The translations under genes were made by a program, and so were the position numbers. From the NCBI GenBank assembly GCA_013146195.2, contig CM028377.1:167813824-167877823 (forward strand): a stretch of 64,000 nucleotides of DNA, written 5' to 3'. Source of the stretch: Codonopsis lanceolata (taxonomy: Eukaryota > Streptophyta > Magnoliopsida > Asterales > Campanulaceae). Shown here one piece after another: positions 24,252 to 35,965 of the stretch (positions are counted from its first letter, which is position 1; the number at the start of each line of letters is the position of its first letter). The notes below the pieces were generated by a model that was not told where the DNA came from, did no database searches, and saw only the letters and a program-made list of their open reading frames with translations.

Positions 24252-24438
24252 TAAATGAAAAATGAAAAATGAAAAATGAAAAATGAAAAATGAAAAATGA
24301 AAAATGAAAAATGAAAAATGAAAAATGAAAAATGAAAAATGAAAAATGAAAAATGAAAAATGAAAAATGAAAAATGAAAAATGAAAAATGAAAAATGAAA
24401 AATGAAAAATGAAAAATGAAAAATGAAAAATGAAAAAT
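24252..24438. repeat. heptamer minisatellite (GAAAAAT)n
   Basis: About 26 near-perfect copies of a 7-bp unit GAAAAAT. The unit differs from the plant telomere heptamer TTTAGGG. Because 7 is not a multiple of 3, it is open in several frames, but it does not look coding. Confidence 0.95.
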
Positions 24439-24807
24439 CACTCATTAAAATGAAAATTAAAGTGAAGTACACAAAACTCCTCTATCACGACCATCATGCT
24501 AGCCGACAAAACGTAAGAACGAAGAGTGTAAAAGAAATCGTCAAATGAAGATATGTTCAATCACTCATTAGCTGATGCATGTATCAATAAAATGCTCAAA
24601 TTTAAAGATCTATATTAGCAAAAGGTCCTTCCCCCATCTATTGACATTGATTTTTGTCAACTTAAATACACAATATCAAATTCTTCAAATTTTTGATCCA
24701 ATTAACTAGAGCTTTTAGCAAATGTTGTTGTGAATAAGTCTTTAGTTAAAAGACTTATGCTAATATATGTACCTATATCATAATACCCCTTATTATATTA
24801 ATTATTA

Positions 24808-25065
24808 CTCACTCCGTCCCTAAATAATCGTCCTAGTTGACCCGGTGCACAGTTTAAGAAAAAGTAATTGACTTGATTATTTATATTGATTTAATGTGTA
24901 GTTTCTTTTAAAGCCCATGTGTATGTGGCCCATAATTAAAGTAGAGTGAAAAAGTATGAGTAAAGTGGTAAAAATGATGTTCTAAAAAGGTAAGTTTCAA
25001 ATTGGACAATTATTTTGGGACGGACGAAAAAGGAAAGGAGGACGATAATTTAGGGACGGAGGGAG
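24808..25065. mobile_element. Stowaway-like MITE, copy 1
   Basis: A 258-bp element with ends CTCACTCCGTCCC and GGGACGGAGGGAG, flanked by TA on both sides. The other arm of the host inverted repeat has no insertion at the equivalent position, giving an internal empty site. Confidence 0.9.
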
Positions 25066-25178
25066 TATTAGTTAATGGTTAAAATACAAAAAAGTCTTCA
25101 TGAAATCAAGAGTCATACCCTCACAATTGAGATTTAACAAACAAGGAGAGAGGTGACACAACCATAGTGCTTTTCACC

Positions 25179-25929
25179 AACTTTAAATATATATATTTTT
25201 GTGATCAACTCTTGGTAGGAAAACTCTATTTATTTAATTTGAAATTAGGACATTTTAATTTCGGGTTGAAGTAGTTGCTTATGAGATTTTGTGTGTGTGT
25301 AGATTTTCAAATTGTGGTTGATTTTGAAAGAATTTGGTTTTGGTGTTTATGGAGAGATTTTTTAAATGGAAACTATTAGAGAAAATTGGAACTAGTTATT
25401 CTGGTAGTACATATGTTAGTATTCAATGGTCACAGTTTGTTCCCGTTACTTCAACTATGAAAAAATTAGTTGATTTGAATAGTTTTCTTTAGATTCTGCA
25501 GAAAGAAAAAAAAAAGATATTTGCATACAACCGAATTTGTTATCAATTTTTAAATGATTGTCTTGTATGATTTATTGAATTTTTTTAGCTTAAGAACGCT
25601 ACAAATGATGATATAATTAAACTTTTTCAAAGTATGAAGATGCGTATGAGACAATTATGATTTCTAAACTTTATTAAATTTGTGTCCTTAGTTGAGAAAA
25701 TGTATGCGTTTGCCACTGAGTGACCATAATTAAAATAGAAAGAAAAAAATAAAAATATAGTGATAAAAATATTTTTTTAAAAGAAAAATTTAGAAACAAG
25801 ATATTTTTTAAAGAATGAATAATAAAGAAAAACATGATAATGTTAGGAACGAAATAAATATATATTTTCAAATATGAACCGTAAGGGTCCAATAGAGGAA
25901 GGTACTTCCATGGTTCTTTGAAAAAAAAA
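25179..25929. other. AT-rich intergenic sequence
   Basis: No gene, RNA or element border was recognised. Confidence 0.4.
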
Positions 25930-27453
25930 GGCAAAACACACAAATGAGCCACCCAACTTTGGACCTTATTGCAATTCGGCCACCGAAACTTTGATTCATT
26001 TATTTTGGCCACCCTACTTTCATTCTGTTGCAAGCGAGCCCATTTTCTAACGGACGTTAGCTCAGGACGTTAACTTAAGGGGCAAAATAGGAAAAATAAC
26101 ATTAAAAATGTCAAAACTATTTTAATTTACTTGAAAAATGTAAAAAGACCAAAAACCCACATCTAATACCTAATTTTCAATTTTTGCCATCCAGATTTGA
26201 CAAATTTTTTCGATGGATTTGCTTGGTTTTCCTTCATTCAAAAAGTTTCTGGATACTGCTTTCAGAGCAAAACCAGAGAATCACAACGGAGAGTCATTCT
26301 TTTTTTTTTATATATACTAAGGGGATTAATACTGGAAAAATAATGATGCATAGCCATTATTTTAAGGTTGATGTTTTCGAGAGATCTAATTTAAAAGGCA
26401 CCAGAGTCCATAGATCAATTTAAATTTCCTAGCACCCACCGACACCGACCGCTGCCATTGATGGACAAAACCAATCTGCAATAGTGAAGTACGCCGTACA
26501 TCTAGCTCGTTGAGGTCTCCGGTGAGGTCGTTTGAGCTTAGCGAGGACCTGATAGTGCAGGATCGGATCTTCAGTTATGCCGGTGGGCTGTAACAGCGGC
26601 GATGAGACTCGCCCAACGAGACTCAACCCAGGTAAGGTGTCACCCCTCTCAATACCTTGAATGCCCTCCACATGTAGATCTGGGCTTTAACACTATAGAT
26701 CTCGACCTCTTCGAGCTACTGGTCTAATGTACGAAAGGCATACAGATCGGCCATCAAAATTTGTGTGGCGGTCCTTTGTGGAAGTTCTTTTCACTCGGAT
26801 CGTCAATTATGCTTGCGATAGTGCATGCTTGGCGATGAGACTCGCCAACGAGACTCAACCTGTAAGGTGTCACCCCTCTCAATACCTTGAATGGCCTCCA
26901 CATGTAGATCTAGGCTTTAACACTATAGATCTCGACCTCTTCGAGCTTTGGCGCGTGGCAGATGGCTTCAATCGAGTATACACCGCCGAAACTGTTGTCG
27001 TCAAATGGCATCTGCAAGAAATTGCCGTACACGACATCACATTGTCCATCCAACTCGGCTTTTTGATTATGAGAAGCCCAAGAGGGAAACATTGAGAAGA
27101 TTTTGATTATGAGATTTGGGAACCATCTACATATATGGCGATACAAAAAGAAGATTTTGATTTGAATCTTCCCCCAAAAAAATTGAATTTATTTTTCTGG
27201 GTTGTGATTATTTTCTTGATAAAGATGAACAAATTTGGGAGAAGATGAAGATGAACAGTCAAAGTTCTATTATTTATAGCAGGGGTAAAATAGGAATTTT
27301 GACTTAAACTTAACGTCCTGAGCTAACGTCCGTTAGAAAATGGGCTCGCTTGCAACATAATGAAAGTAGGGTGGCCAAAATAGATGAACCAAAGTTTCGG
27401 TGGCCGAATTACAAGAAGGTCCAAAGTTAGGTGGCCCATTTGTGTGTTTTGCC
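25930..27453. mobile_element. Pack-MULE, 1.5 kb
   Basis: Terminal inverted repeats of about 150 bp start GGCAAAACACACAAATGAGCC and mirror as GGCCCATTTGTGTGTTTTGCC. Both flanks are A-runs that allow a 9-bp duplication. It has no transposase. The interior carries a captured sterol methyltransferase fragment (26934-27062, minus) and a directly repeated segment of about 118 bp (26598-26717 and 26831-26947). Confidence 0.8.
26934..27062 (-). pseudogene. SMT1: captured fragment of sterol C-24 methyltransferase
   Basis: The 43 codons read on the minus strand include GNFLQMPFDDNSF and YSIEAICHAPKLEEV, the conserved S-adenosylmethionine-domain segment of cycloartenol C-24 methyltransferase. That enzyme adds the first methyl group to the plant sterol side chain. 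Only this middle piece is present, and the usual EATCHAPKLEEVY appears as EAICHAPKLEEVE. It lies inside a MULE-type element, so it is a transposon-captured copy, not a working gene. The parent gene is not in the window. Confidence 0.75.
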
Positions 27454-27638
27454 AAAAAAAAAAAAACTCTTCTTCTCCTTTAAGTTGTAGAAAAAGTATA
27501 CACTTTTAAAATTTGTTATTTAAAAGTTACTAGTTCCACTTTTTTTATTTAATTTATACTTTAATTTTATGGGTTCTATTATCACATAGTATTAGATTTT
27601 GTTATTTAAAATACAATCAATTAGTTTTTTTAAATATA

Positions 27639-27892
27639 CTCCCTCGTCCCTAAATTATCATCTCGGTGGACTGCCCACGGTTTAAGAAAACACATTGGAC
27701 TAGATTTTTAATATTAGTTTGATGTTCAGTTTACTTTAAAGCCCATGTGTATGTGACGCATAATTAAAATAAAATGAAAAAATAATGGTAAAATGGTAAG
27801 GTGTTGTGCTAAAAAGGAAAGTTACAAATAAGACAATTATTTTAAGACGGACGAAAAAAGAAAGGAAGACAATAATTTAGGAATAGAGGGAG
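27639..27892. mobile_element. Stowaway-like MITE, copy 2
   Basis: A 254-bp element from CTCCCTCGTCCC to GAATAGAGGGAG, flanked by TA. It shares interior sequence (AAAGCCCATGTGTATGTG) with the other two copies. Its ends are more mutated, so it is probably older. Confidence 0.85.
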
Positions 27893-29161
27893 TACTAATA
27901 GAGATTCGATTTTTTTGTTCAAAATTTTCATTTTAATCTAAATGATAAACATATAATTAATCAAGTATATTATTACCATCTAAATTAAAACAAAATTTAT
28001 ATTTCCTCCGTTTTAAAAAATAAATTTTCTTTTCTTTTTAGTTTATTCAAAAAAAATAGTCCCATTTTTTTTTCAAATAATAAAATTATTATGTCATTTT
28101 TTTAAATGCAAACCTGTAAAGCTATATTTTAAAAAAATTAACTTATAAAATGGACAATTTTTTTAAAAAAATTTACGAAGTCGGTTGAAATTTGATCCTA
28201 TCACGTCTATTGTCTTATTATTCCCGGTTTGAAAAAGAATCAACGGAGGAGATGTAGTTGCACTTCCTCTCACGCACGCAGTTCGATGTTTCGCTTTCGG
28301 CTTGGAGACAGCGACACCAGCTCAGCATCTCCAAGCCATGCTCCTGCCAAATGCCAACGTGTCTGAGGACCCCACTCTCCTCTGTAATACAAGCGCGGGA
28401 AGAACCCAAGGCATTTGGGCTCATTTCATTCGTACCTCCAAAAAGATATATAGAGACAGATATATATACAGAGAGAGAAAGAGAGGCTGTTTTAGAGAGA
28501 GGAAGTGAAAACCCAAGTTTATGATTCTATTTCTTTCCCTATTCACTCACATTTGAACAAACAAACAAACAGTGTTAGGGTTTCTGGAAAACGATTTCTC
28601 GGTCACATTGGAGTTTCTTGAGCTGCCATTTCTGTACCAAATCCATAATTTATTCCAAATTTGTGGCCTATTAATAGTTTCTCTCTGTCTCTGTGGCAAA
28701 ACAATTTGGTGCAGATTGGGGGGGGGGTGGGTAACCTCAAAACGATTGGAGAAGGACCTGTGTCTGTGATGGGAATGATTCCCCCCGGCTTTAAGGTGAA
28801 GATTTGTTGACCAAGTTTGACCTCTTGTTTTGTTTGTTTACATTTTTTGGAAAAATTCTGTCTTTACCAGTTGAAGATTCCTTTCAGTCTTCTGAAATAA
28901 GCTCTCTTTGTGCGTGACAAGTTGGAAGTTGTTTGAGCATTTTCTTGGGAATATTTTGAAGTTCATTACAAGCTGTTTATCAGCTTATCTGGTGATGAAA
29001 AGTTGAGTCTTTTTAACTTGGTTTTGGACTTTGAAGCAGTTTCATTTTTGGGTTCAACTGAGAAGCTTGCATTTCTCATAAATTTACACAGATATTCGAG
29101 TTACTGTTCGATGTTTGAGGTTTTAAGTCTTATCTATTGAAACCAAGTATAGTGCTTTTTG
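27893..29161 (+). other. upstream region and leader of the CORYNE-like gene
   Basis: AT-rich to about 28200, then a less biased stretch with a TATATAGAGA at about 28447 and GA-rich sequence typical of plant 5' leaders (28470-28510). The long distance from there to the ATG at 29162 suggests a long 5' UTR, perhaps with an intron. A transcript would be needed to place it. Confidence 0.35.
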
Positions 29162-30799
29162 ATGGAAAAGGAGAGAGGTTATATGTTGAAATTTGTCTGT
29201 GTGTTGATTTTTTGCTTACACAACCCTTGTGTGGAATGCCAAGAGGGTATTATCAAGCATATCTCTACTGAGCCTCCATCTCGATCTAGGGTTCCAGGAT
29301 TGAAGGACGAATTCCAAAGGATTGTACTGAGCATTTTGTTTGGAGTCATAACAGGATTGGTTTTCGTTGGTCTTTTCGCTTGCCTAGTTAGATGCTTCAA
29401 TAGGTACTTAAAGAGAACCCCAATTCTCAAGGGCCCTGTGATATTTTCCCCCAAAATTGATCCAAGGACTCTACAATCAGCTCTAGCAAATGAGAATCAA
29501 TTGCTAGGTTCAAGCCCTAATGGGAACTATTACAAAACTGTTCTTGATAATGGGCTCATCGTTGCAGTAAAGCGGCTCGAGCCCTTTGCCATCGGGTCTC
29601 CTGAGGTTCAGAGAAAGACAGTCAAGAGACGAATACAGGGGGAGCTTGAAATACTTGCTAGCTTGAGGCACAGAAATTTGATGAGTTTACGCGCTTATGT
29701 TCGTGAGTCTGATAGGTTTAGTTTGGTTTATGATTATGTGGCCACGGGTAGTCTCGCAGATGTCATGGCCAGAGTGAGGGAAAATCAGTTGCAACTTAGC
29801 TGGGATAGGAGGCTTCATATTGCAGTTGGGGTCATTAAGGGGCTGCAGTATCTTCATTTTACCTGTACACCTAGGGTTTTGCACTATAATTTGAAGCCTT
29901 CCAATGTGATGTTGGATGCAGAGTTTGAACCAAGGTTGGGGGACTGCGGGTTGGCGAAGCTGATGGCCAATTTGGATAGAGCATCATCAGGGTATAGTGC
30001 TCCAGAGCGTTTCCCTAATTTCAGGTACAAAAGTAACTATGTATAAAATATTTAGATTTCCTCATGATCTGTTCAGTTATAATCTGTGTAGATACTCTAA
30101 TGGGTCAGTAACTTGCTTAGCTTGGTCTTGATTTTGGTCCTTTATCTTCAATGGTAATTGCTATAAAAATGTCAATGTAGTGCAATGAATAAATTGTAAT
30201 CTAAGTCTCCATATGGCTTTGGGTGTTAACAATTTTAATCTGATTATCTTTTAACTATCAACTTATGTTCTTTGACCTCCTAAGCTCTTCATGTAGCCAA
30301 TTCCAAGTAGTTTGGAGTTGATTTCTTGAGCTTCCATGTATGCTATCTAGTTGAGGTGCATACTGGCACTTGAGAAAGTGAGAGTGGTCTTTGTCTTAAT
30401 TTCTTGATTCACTTTAAATTTTACAAACTTTTGGTTCGTTTGAATATTTTAAGTCTGAAAGTGAGTAATTTATTTCTTAATTTCAGTATGTATACCGACA
30501 AGAGTGATATATACAGCTTTGGAGCCATATTGGGGGTTCTGTTGACCGGTAGAGACCCAATGGATCCATTCTTTGGGGACCCAACCAGTGGGGGCAGTTT
30601 GGGGCAGTGGCTCCGACATCTTCAAGAAGCAGGGGATGCTCGGGAGGCACTTGATAAGAGTATTCTTGGGGAAGAAATGGAGGAGGATGAAATGCTGATG
30701 GCAGTAAGAATTGCTGCTGTGTGCCTATCTGATATGCCTGCAGATCGCCCTTCCAGTGAAGAGCTTGTTCCCATGCTCACACAACTGCACAGCTTTTGA
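29162..30799 (+). CDS. CRN: CORYNE-type transmembrane pseudokinase
   Basis: Two exons, 29162-30024 and 30487-30799, with an intron of 462 bp (AG|GTACAA ... TTTCAG|T), give 391 residues; known CORYNE proteins are about 400. An N-terminal hydrophobic signal (LKFVCVLIFCL), a very short outer part without leucine-rich repeats, a membrane span (about residues 57-80) and a kinase-like domain follow. The ATP lysine is present (VAVKRLE). The HRD motif is HYN and DFG is DCG, so catalysis is unlikely. The C-terminus TDKSDIYSFG...LTGRDP...SGGSLGQWL...ALDKSILGEE...MLTQLHSF is diagnostic. CORYNE pairs with CLAVATA2 at the plasma membrane to relay CLE peptide signals that restrict stem-cell number. The start was set at ATG 29162; ATG 29183 is an alternative. 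Both splice sites are inferred. Confidence 0.92.
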
Positions 30800-32387
30800 A
30801 CAGAAAAGAGAAAAAAAATTGTAAGAAAGTGTTTGCATATCAGTTCCTCCACAAATTAGATATGGGTACTTTTTGTGGGAATTCTTTTGGCCAGAGCATT
30901 TGGTTGTTTCTGCAGCTTGGTATCGTCCCGTAAAGCTGTGTTCGTTTGCCGTGGAAGCAACCGAAATGCTTTGAAATGTATCAAACATCCCAATTTTTTT
31001 TTTTGGGGGGGGGTGGGTGGGTGTTCTTATACTAGTTTGGTATTCAATCCAAGAGGAATTTACTTGTACGACTGAATCTGATGTTGTGGAAGCAGTTTCC
31101 ATTCCCACTTGTGTTTTTCTTTTCCCCCCTTAGATCTGGACTTCCTATTTTGCCAGGTGCATAGACATGAATAACACTGGGTTTGTTTGGGAATTGGGAT
31201 AACTATATAGTTTTGTTCTTTTTTATTAAAGAGAGAGGTAGAGAGAAAACTGGCGAGAGAGTCAAAAACACAAACCAAGTCGGTAAATTGTGCGAGAGCA
31301 GAGTCACTAAGTGGACTTGGGATGGCATTAAGTTCATCAACGTGAGACCATGATTTCTGAAGTCTCGGGTCTACCATCGGGCCATCCTTTAAGGATTCGA
31401 AAGAAAGATGCGCCTCAATGAGAAAAGTAAGGGAGAGTCATTTGCTTTAACTTTGTAAATGATGGTGGGGATTAGCTTGCTATCTCAGTTTAGCCAACCC
31501 TTCTTAGTCACTGATTCCTCTTTAGGCTTTTAGCTTAGAATCAAAGTGGTTTATCTACTTTGTTTCTGGGCTTGGGGTTATTGGGGGGGCAAGAATTGAA
31601 GCATGGGAATGAACTTTTTAGCTTTTGCTTTGCTTTGCTGCTTACAGCTTACCCTTTATATAAACATCCCAACCTTGCTATTTCCCGTCCCTTTCCCAGT
31701 AAAACTACTTTCACTTGAAGATGCGAAAAGAATGTGAATGTATTTATAACTCTCGTCCTTTTCATTTCCGAGTAAAAACCAATGATAAAAACTTGGGTAA
31801 GACGGTCTTACAAATATTTTTTGTAAGATGGATCTTCTTTATTCGATCCACCGTGTATTGATGGGTTAAGCTGTGGGTGAGTGAGGTTCTGTCTTACGAA
31901 TTAAGATTCGTAAGACGGTTTTACAGGACAATTACTCGAAACTAAAAACTACTCACTGAAGATGCAAGTGAATGTGAATGTGAATGTGTGTATAACTCCG
32001 GTCCCTTTCGTTTTCGAGTAAAAAGTAAAAACTACTCAGCGAATGTGTGTATAAATCCGCCCTTTCGAGTAAAAACTAGTTTCACTTGAAAATCGAATTT
32101 GAAATTTGAAGGATTAGGGTATGCTTACTGAGTATTGACAAAACAAGAAACAATCTGTGGAAACCCAATTTACAATCCTTCATGCACATGGTATGACCTG
32201 TCAGAGCATAGTTTGCTTATGACTGCCCCATTTGCCACTTTTTAAACTCTTATTGTTACGTGGCATCTTCGTTCAATAGACATAATGGTGTTCATCTTCA
32301 CTGCTAAAGCAAACACTTTGCACCATTTTTTGGTATAAATCATCATTTTCTCCTTTTACTTTTCATCAAGTTTAATTATTAAAGTAA
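30800..32387. other. 3' flank of the CORYNE-like gene and intergenic DNA
   Basis: A likely 3' UTR lies within about 300 bp after the stop. A palindromic stretch with TAAGACGGTCTTACA and its partner TTCGTAAGACGGTTTTACA (31797-31926) looks like a small MITE remnant. Short direct repeats containing GTAAAAACTA..TCACT occur at 31770-32090. No further gene was recognised. Confidence 0.45.
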
Positions 32388-34054
32388 GGCAAATCCCTTC
32401 TTTGGTCATCCAACTTTTTAAAAACTTGTAATCCGTCCATCGAAAGTTTAAAATTTTTATTTTGTCATTGTACAAATGTTATGATGCAAGCGAGTCTTTT
32501 TTCTGACGGATGTTAGCTAAAGACGTTAAATTGAGGGGTAAAATAGAAAAAGAACATTAAAAACATTAAAATTGATTTGAGTAACTTGTAAGATGTAAAA
32601 AGACCACAAAGCCCACAATTTAATATATAATTTTCAATTAATAGCATTAAACAAACTCAGAAAATGCCATTACAAAGTATAAGATATAAATTAGTATCTG
32701 GAAAAACAAAAAAAACCCAATTTAATGAAATCCCAAAAAATCAAATTTCTTTGTTCCCAAGGAATGGAATCTCAATTCAATCCAAAATTCCAAGTTCAAA
32801 CTTGGTATTTGTCACAATAGCAAACCCAATTAATGAAATCTCTTTGGTTCTCCGTTGCAATTCATCACCGTCCGTAGATTAATTTTGGGATGTTAATAGC
32901 TCCGATTTATTTTATTTACAAATATATTGTAAAACTTTCTCTCTCGTTCTCTTCCCCCACCCAACCCCTCCACTTTCAACTTTCTGTTCTCCTTAACCTT
33001 CGAAGATTCCTGAGATCTACCCAATCCACCACTCCAAGGAAGAAGATCAAAAGAGCTTAGTAGTTTGAAATTTCGAGTTTTGGGGACGACCAAAGAAAGA
33101 TCTCTCTCTACTCAAGTAACCCGGATCTGGGTTTTAAAACTCACATCTGGGTATCTTCAAGCAACAATTTGAACAACAACAGGTCGTTTGCGTATTTCAA
33201 CAACGACGAAGGCCTAGCTCTTGGTGACATACCGGTTGACGACACAGGCAAGCAAAAGCTCTTCCCATGTACCCCACTGTTTGTTCTTCGCCGCCAGTTT
33301 GGTTTCGTTCGGCTTGACCATGCCATTCAACGTCGTCTACATCGTCATCTTCGTCTTCAAATCTGGGTTTGGTGGGTTTGTTTAATGGATGATATTTACA
33401 GGGGGTTTGAGATCCAAAGACACAAATTATATTTTTTGAGATTTTCGAAAGACAAGGAAAAATTTACCACCACCGATGTTGCTTGTGTTCGTTTGACGTT
33501 GGTGGGAGGTGGTGGATTGCGGCGGTTGTTGGTAGTGTTGTGTTTGGGGTGAAAGGGATGTAATTTCTCATTCACTCTCCATACTCTAGTAAAGCCAAAT
33601 ATGAAATACCTGCTGTTAGAATGCAATAAGAAAAATTAATGGCTCCTGGATTCTGAAAGGACTTTAGTAGGAGTAACAAAGAAGACGACATTGAAGGTAG
33701 TGGAGGAGTTGCTAGAGACGACAGTGGGGGTGGTTAGTTTTCATTAAAAAAAATATAAGTACTTAATATATATATATATATATATTATAATGACTTTTCA
33801 ATATATTAATGATACTATAATAACATTTTTTTTCAGTTAGACCCCTTTCGTTTTTAATATTACAAAAAGTTTTAGTAGTTATAGGGGCAAAATAGGTATT
33901 TGACATAACTTAATAGATTTACCTAACGTTCGTCCAAAAAATGGGTTAATTTGCAGCCTAACATTTGTATAGTGACAAGAATGAAAATTTTAAACTTTTG
34001 GTGATCGCATTGTAAGTTTTTAAAAAGTTGGGTGACCCAAAGAGAGGTTTTGCC
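32388..34054. mobile_element. MULE-type element, 1.7 kb, related to the Pack-MULE
   Basis: Ends GGCAAATCCCTTC and GAGGTTTTGCC are flanked by the perfect 9-bp TSD TTAAAGTAA (32379-32387 and 34055-34063). The terminal repeats of about 150 bp share motifs such as TTTTTAAAAACTTG, TGACGGATGTTAG and GGGGTAAAATAG with the element at 25930. There is no transposase. The less AT-rich interior (32930-33740) may be captured gene sequence, but it was not recognised. Confidence 0.85.
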
Positions 34055-34465
34055 TTAAAGTAATTCAGTTCACATATGCTTTTAGTACTGCAGTATACCA
34101 TTATGAATATCAAGGCTTTAATTAATCAAAGTGAGTTTAAATATCTCAACATTCATTTTAGAAATTTCGTTGTGTTGAAGATATAGATGTTGGTGTCAAG
34201 AAGGGAATTGTCAAAGGGGCTAAATGTTCTAAAGTGAATGATGATAGTTTGAAGGGTGTTGAGTGTACTTAGAAAGAAGTTGAAGGGTAGTATTGAGATT
34301 CTGTTTTTAGTCTTAGTTTGTTTTTCAGTGTAATAGATAGTTTAAAAGGCTAGGTCATGCTTTTCATTTCGTGAGAGGAAAGTTGGTTAGTTGGATCTTA
34401 ATCAATGGAGAAACTGTTTTTTCCTCTTTCCCAATTCCAAATCTGAAAGTGTTCATCAATTAACA

Positions 34466-34480
34466 TGGTATCAGAACAAG
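34466..34480 (+). promoter_or_regulatory. copia primer-binding site (initiator tRNA-Met type)
   Basis: TGGTATCAGAACAAG starts directly at the end of the 5' LTR. It matches the TGGTATCAGAGC primer site complementary to initiator tRNA-Met except near its end. Confidence 0.9.
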
Positions 34481-35431
34481 TTCTGATCCAAAAATTTCTT
34501 CCGCTAAATCTCACACTTATATTGGAGATCAAATTTTTCAGCTCAAACTAAAATTGATCTTTTCCTCTTCAATATCTCAGTTCTTCATTTGGATCTGTAC
34601 TTCAATGGCGAGTAGTAGCAATGGTGAAAGTGATAATGCTAACGAGCATGAGGAAGAAGTAGAAATTGTAGATGAATATGATCTGGACATTTCAACATTA
34701 CAACTTCATCCATCTCATCCTCTTTTCCTTCATCCCAACGATCATCCGGTATGGTGCTTGTAACTCAAATCCTAAATGATTCAGTTAATTTCAATCAATG
34801 GAGGTTGTCCCGTAGCTATTGCTCTCACAGCCAAAAACAAACTAGGATTAGTGAATGGAAAAAATAAGAAACCTCCATCATCTTCAAAATATCTGGATCA
34901 GTGGAATAGGTGCAATAATATGGTAATTGCTTGGTTGTTAAATGATGTGTCTCCTGAAATCAAGTCTAGTATTGTCTATTTCTCCACTGCTAAAGCTATG
35001 TGGGAGGATCTCACTGCAAGGTTTTCTCAAACTAATGCCCCGAAAACTTTTCAAGTTAGGAAACTCTTGGCTGAATGTCATCAAGGAACATTGAGTATAT
35101 CATCTTATTTTTACTAGGTTCAGAAGTCTATGGGATGAGTTGATTAGTCTAAATAGTATTCCCAAGTGTGTATGTGACTGTAATTGTGGATCTGCTCAAA
35201 AGCAGGAGGATTATGAACATGAACAAAAACTATTTCTGTTTTTAATGGGACTCAATGATAGTTTCACTACTACTAGGGGTCAAATTATAATGATGAATCC
35301 TCTCCCAAGCTTAAGTAAGGTAGAAAACTTATTGATTCAAGAGGAAACTCAAAGGAAATGTAGTAGTTCTTCTGGTTCTCAAAATGGAGTTAACATAAGT
35401 AATGTCTCTGCTGTTTTAATGAGTAAATATG

Positions 35432-35923
35432 CAGAGCTGTCACCACGGGCAAACATGGCGGGTTTGCCTGCGGGTCGGGAAAGCTAGCTACTGAACGGGC
35501 CGGGGTGGGAAAGCCCACAAACTTGACGGTCCTTGAATCCATAGGCCCAATCCACCTCGCGTAGGGCCACGGGCAAAACGGGCAAGCCCGCAAAAAAATG
35601 AATTTATTTGTTTTTTTATTTATTATAAATTATATACTAATTAATCATTATATACCATTATACCATTATACCAATATACCAACAACAGAGCTTAAACAAA
35701 AGTTACAAAACAGATATGGAATCATGGAGATCAAGCAGAACCGAAAGTTACAAAACAGAGATGGAATCATGGAGATCAAACAAAACAAAAATGGAGGCGA
35801 TTAGGGGAAGTCACGAATGTGGGAGAGACGGTGCCGCTGTGCCGGATCTGAAGCAGGATGGCCAGATTTTAGAGACTGGGAGCGAGAGAGAAAGAGAGAT
35901 GCGCCGTACGCGTAGATCCAGAT

Positions 35924-35965
<42 letters not shown>

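Larger units (their letters stand above)
22735..25178. mobile_element. long-terminal-inverted-repeat DNA element, 2.4 kb
   Basis: The left arm (22735 to about 23110) is repeated inverted in the right arm (about 24545-25178). Tips GGGGAGGAACACTAT and GGTGAAAAGCACTAT match after an offset of the first bases. Shared inner motifs include the complement of ATTGACATTGATTTTTGTCA. The right arm is longer because it carries a Stowaway-like MITE (24808-25065). The interior is AT-rich with no ORF and includes a heptamer array. No TSD was found. Long arms suggest a MULE or foldback element. Confidence 0.7.

Noticed and set aside
24252..24438. Interstitial telomere repeat
   Set aside because: The unit GAAAAAT is not the plant telomere TTTAGGG or its complement.
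24238..24472. ORFs rich in FHFSFFI repeats
   Set aside because: They arise from the 7-bp array, which is open in several frames; no start context or conserved protein.
25674..26033. Minus-strand ORF of 119 codons spanning a MULE end
   Set aside because: It crosses the element border and is AT-rich with no recognisable motif.
28258..28524. ORF of 88 codons upstream of the CORYNE-like gene
   Set aside because: No conserved motif; it lies in the probable promoter or 5' leader and ends in a GA-rich tract.
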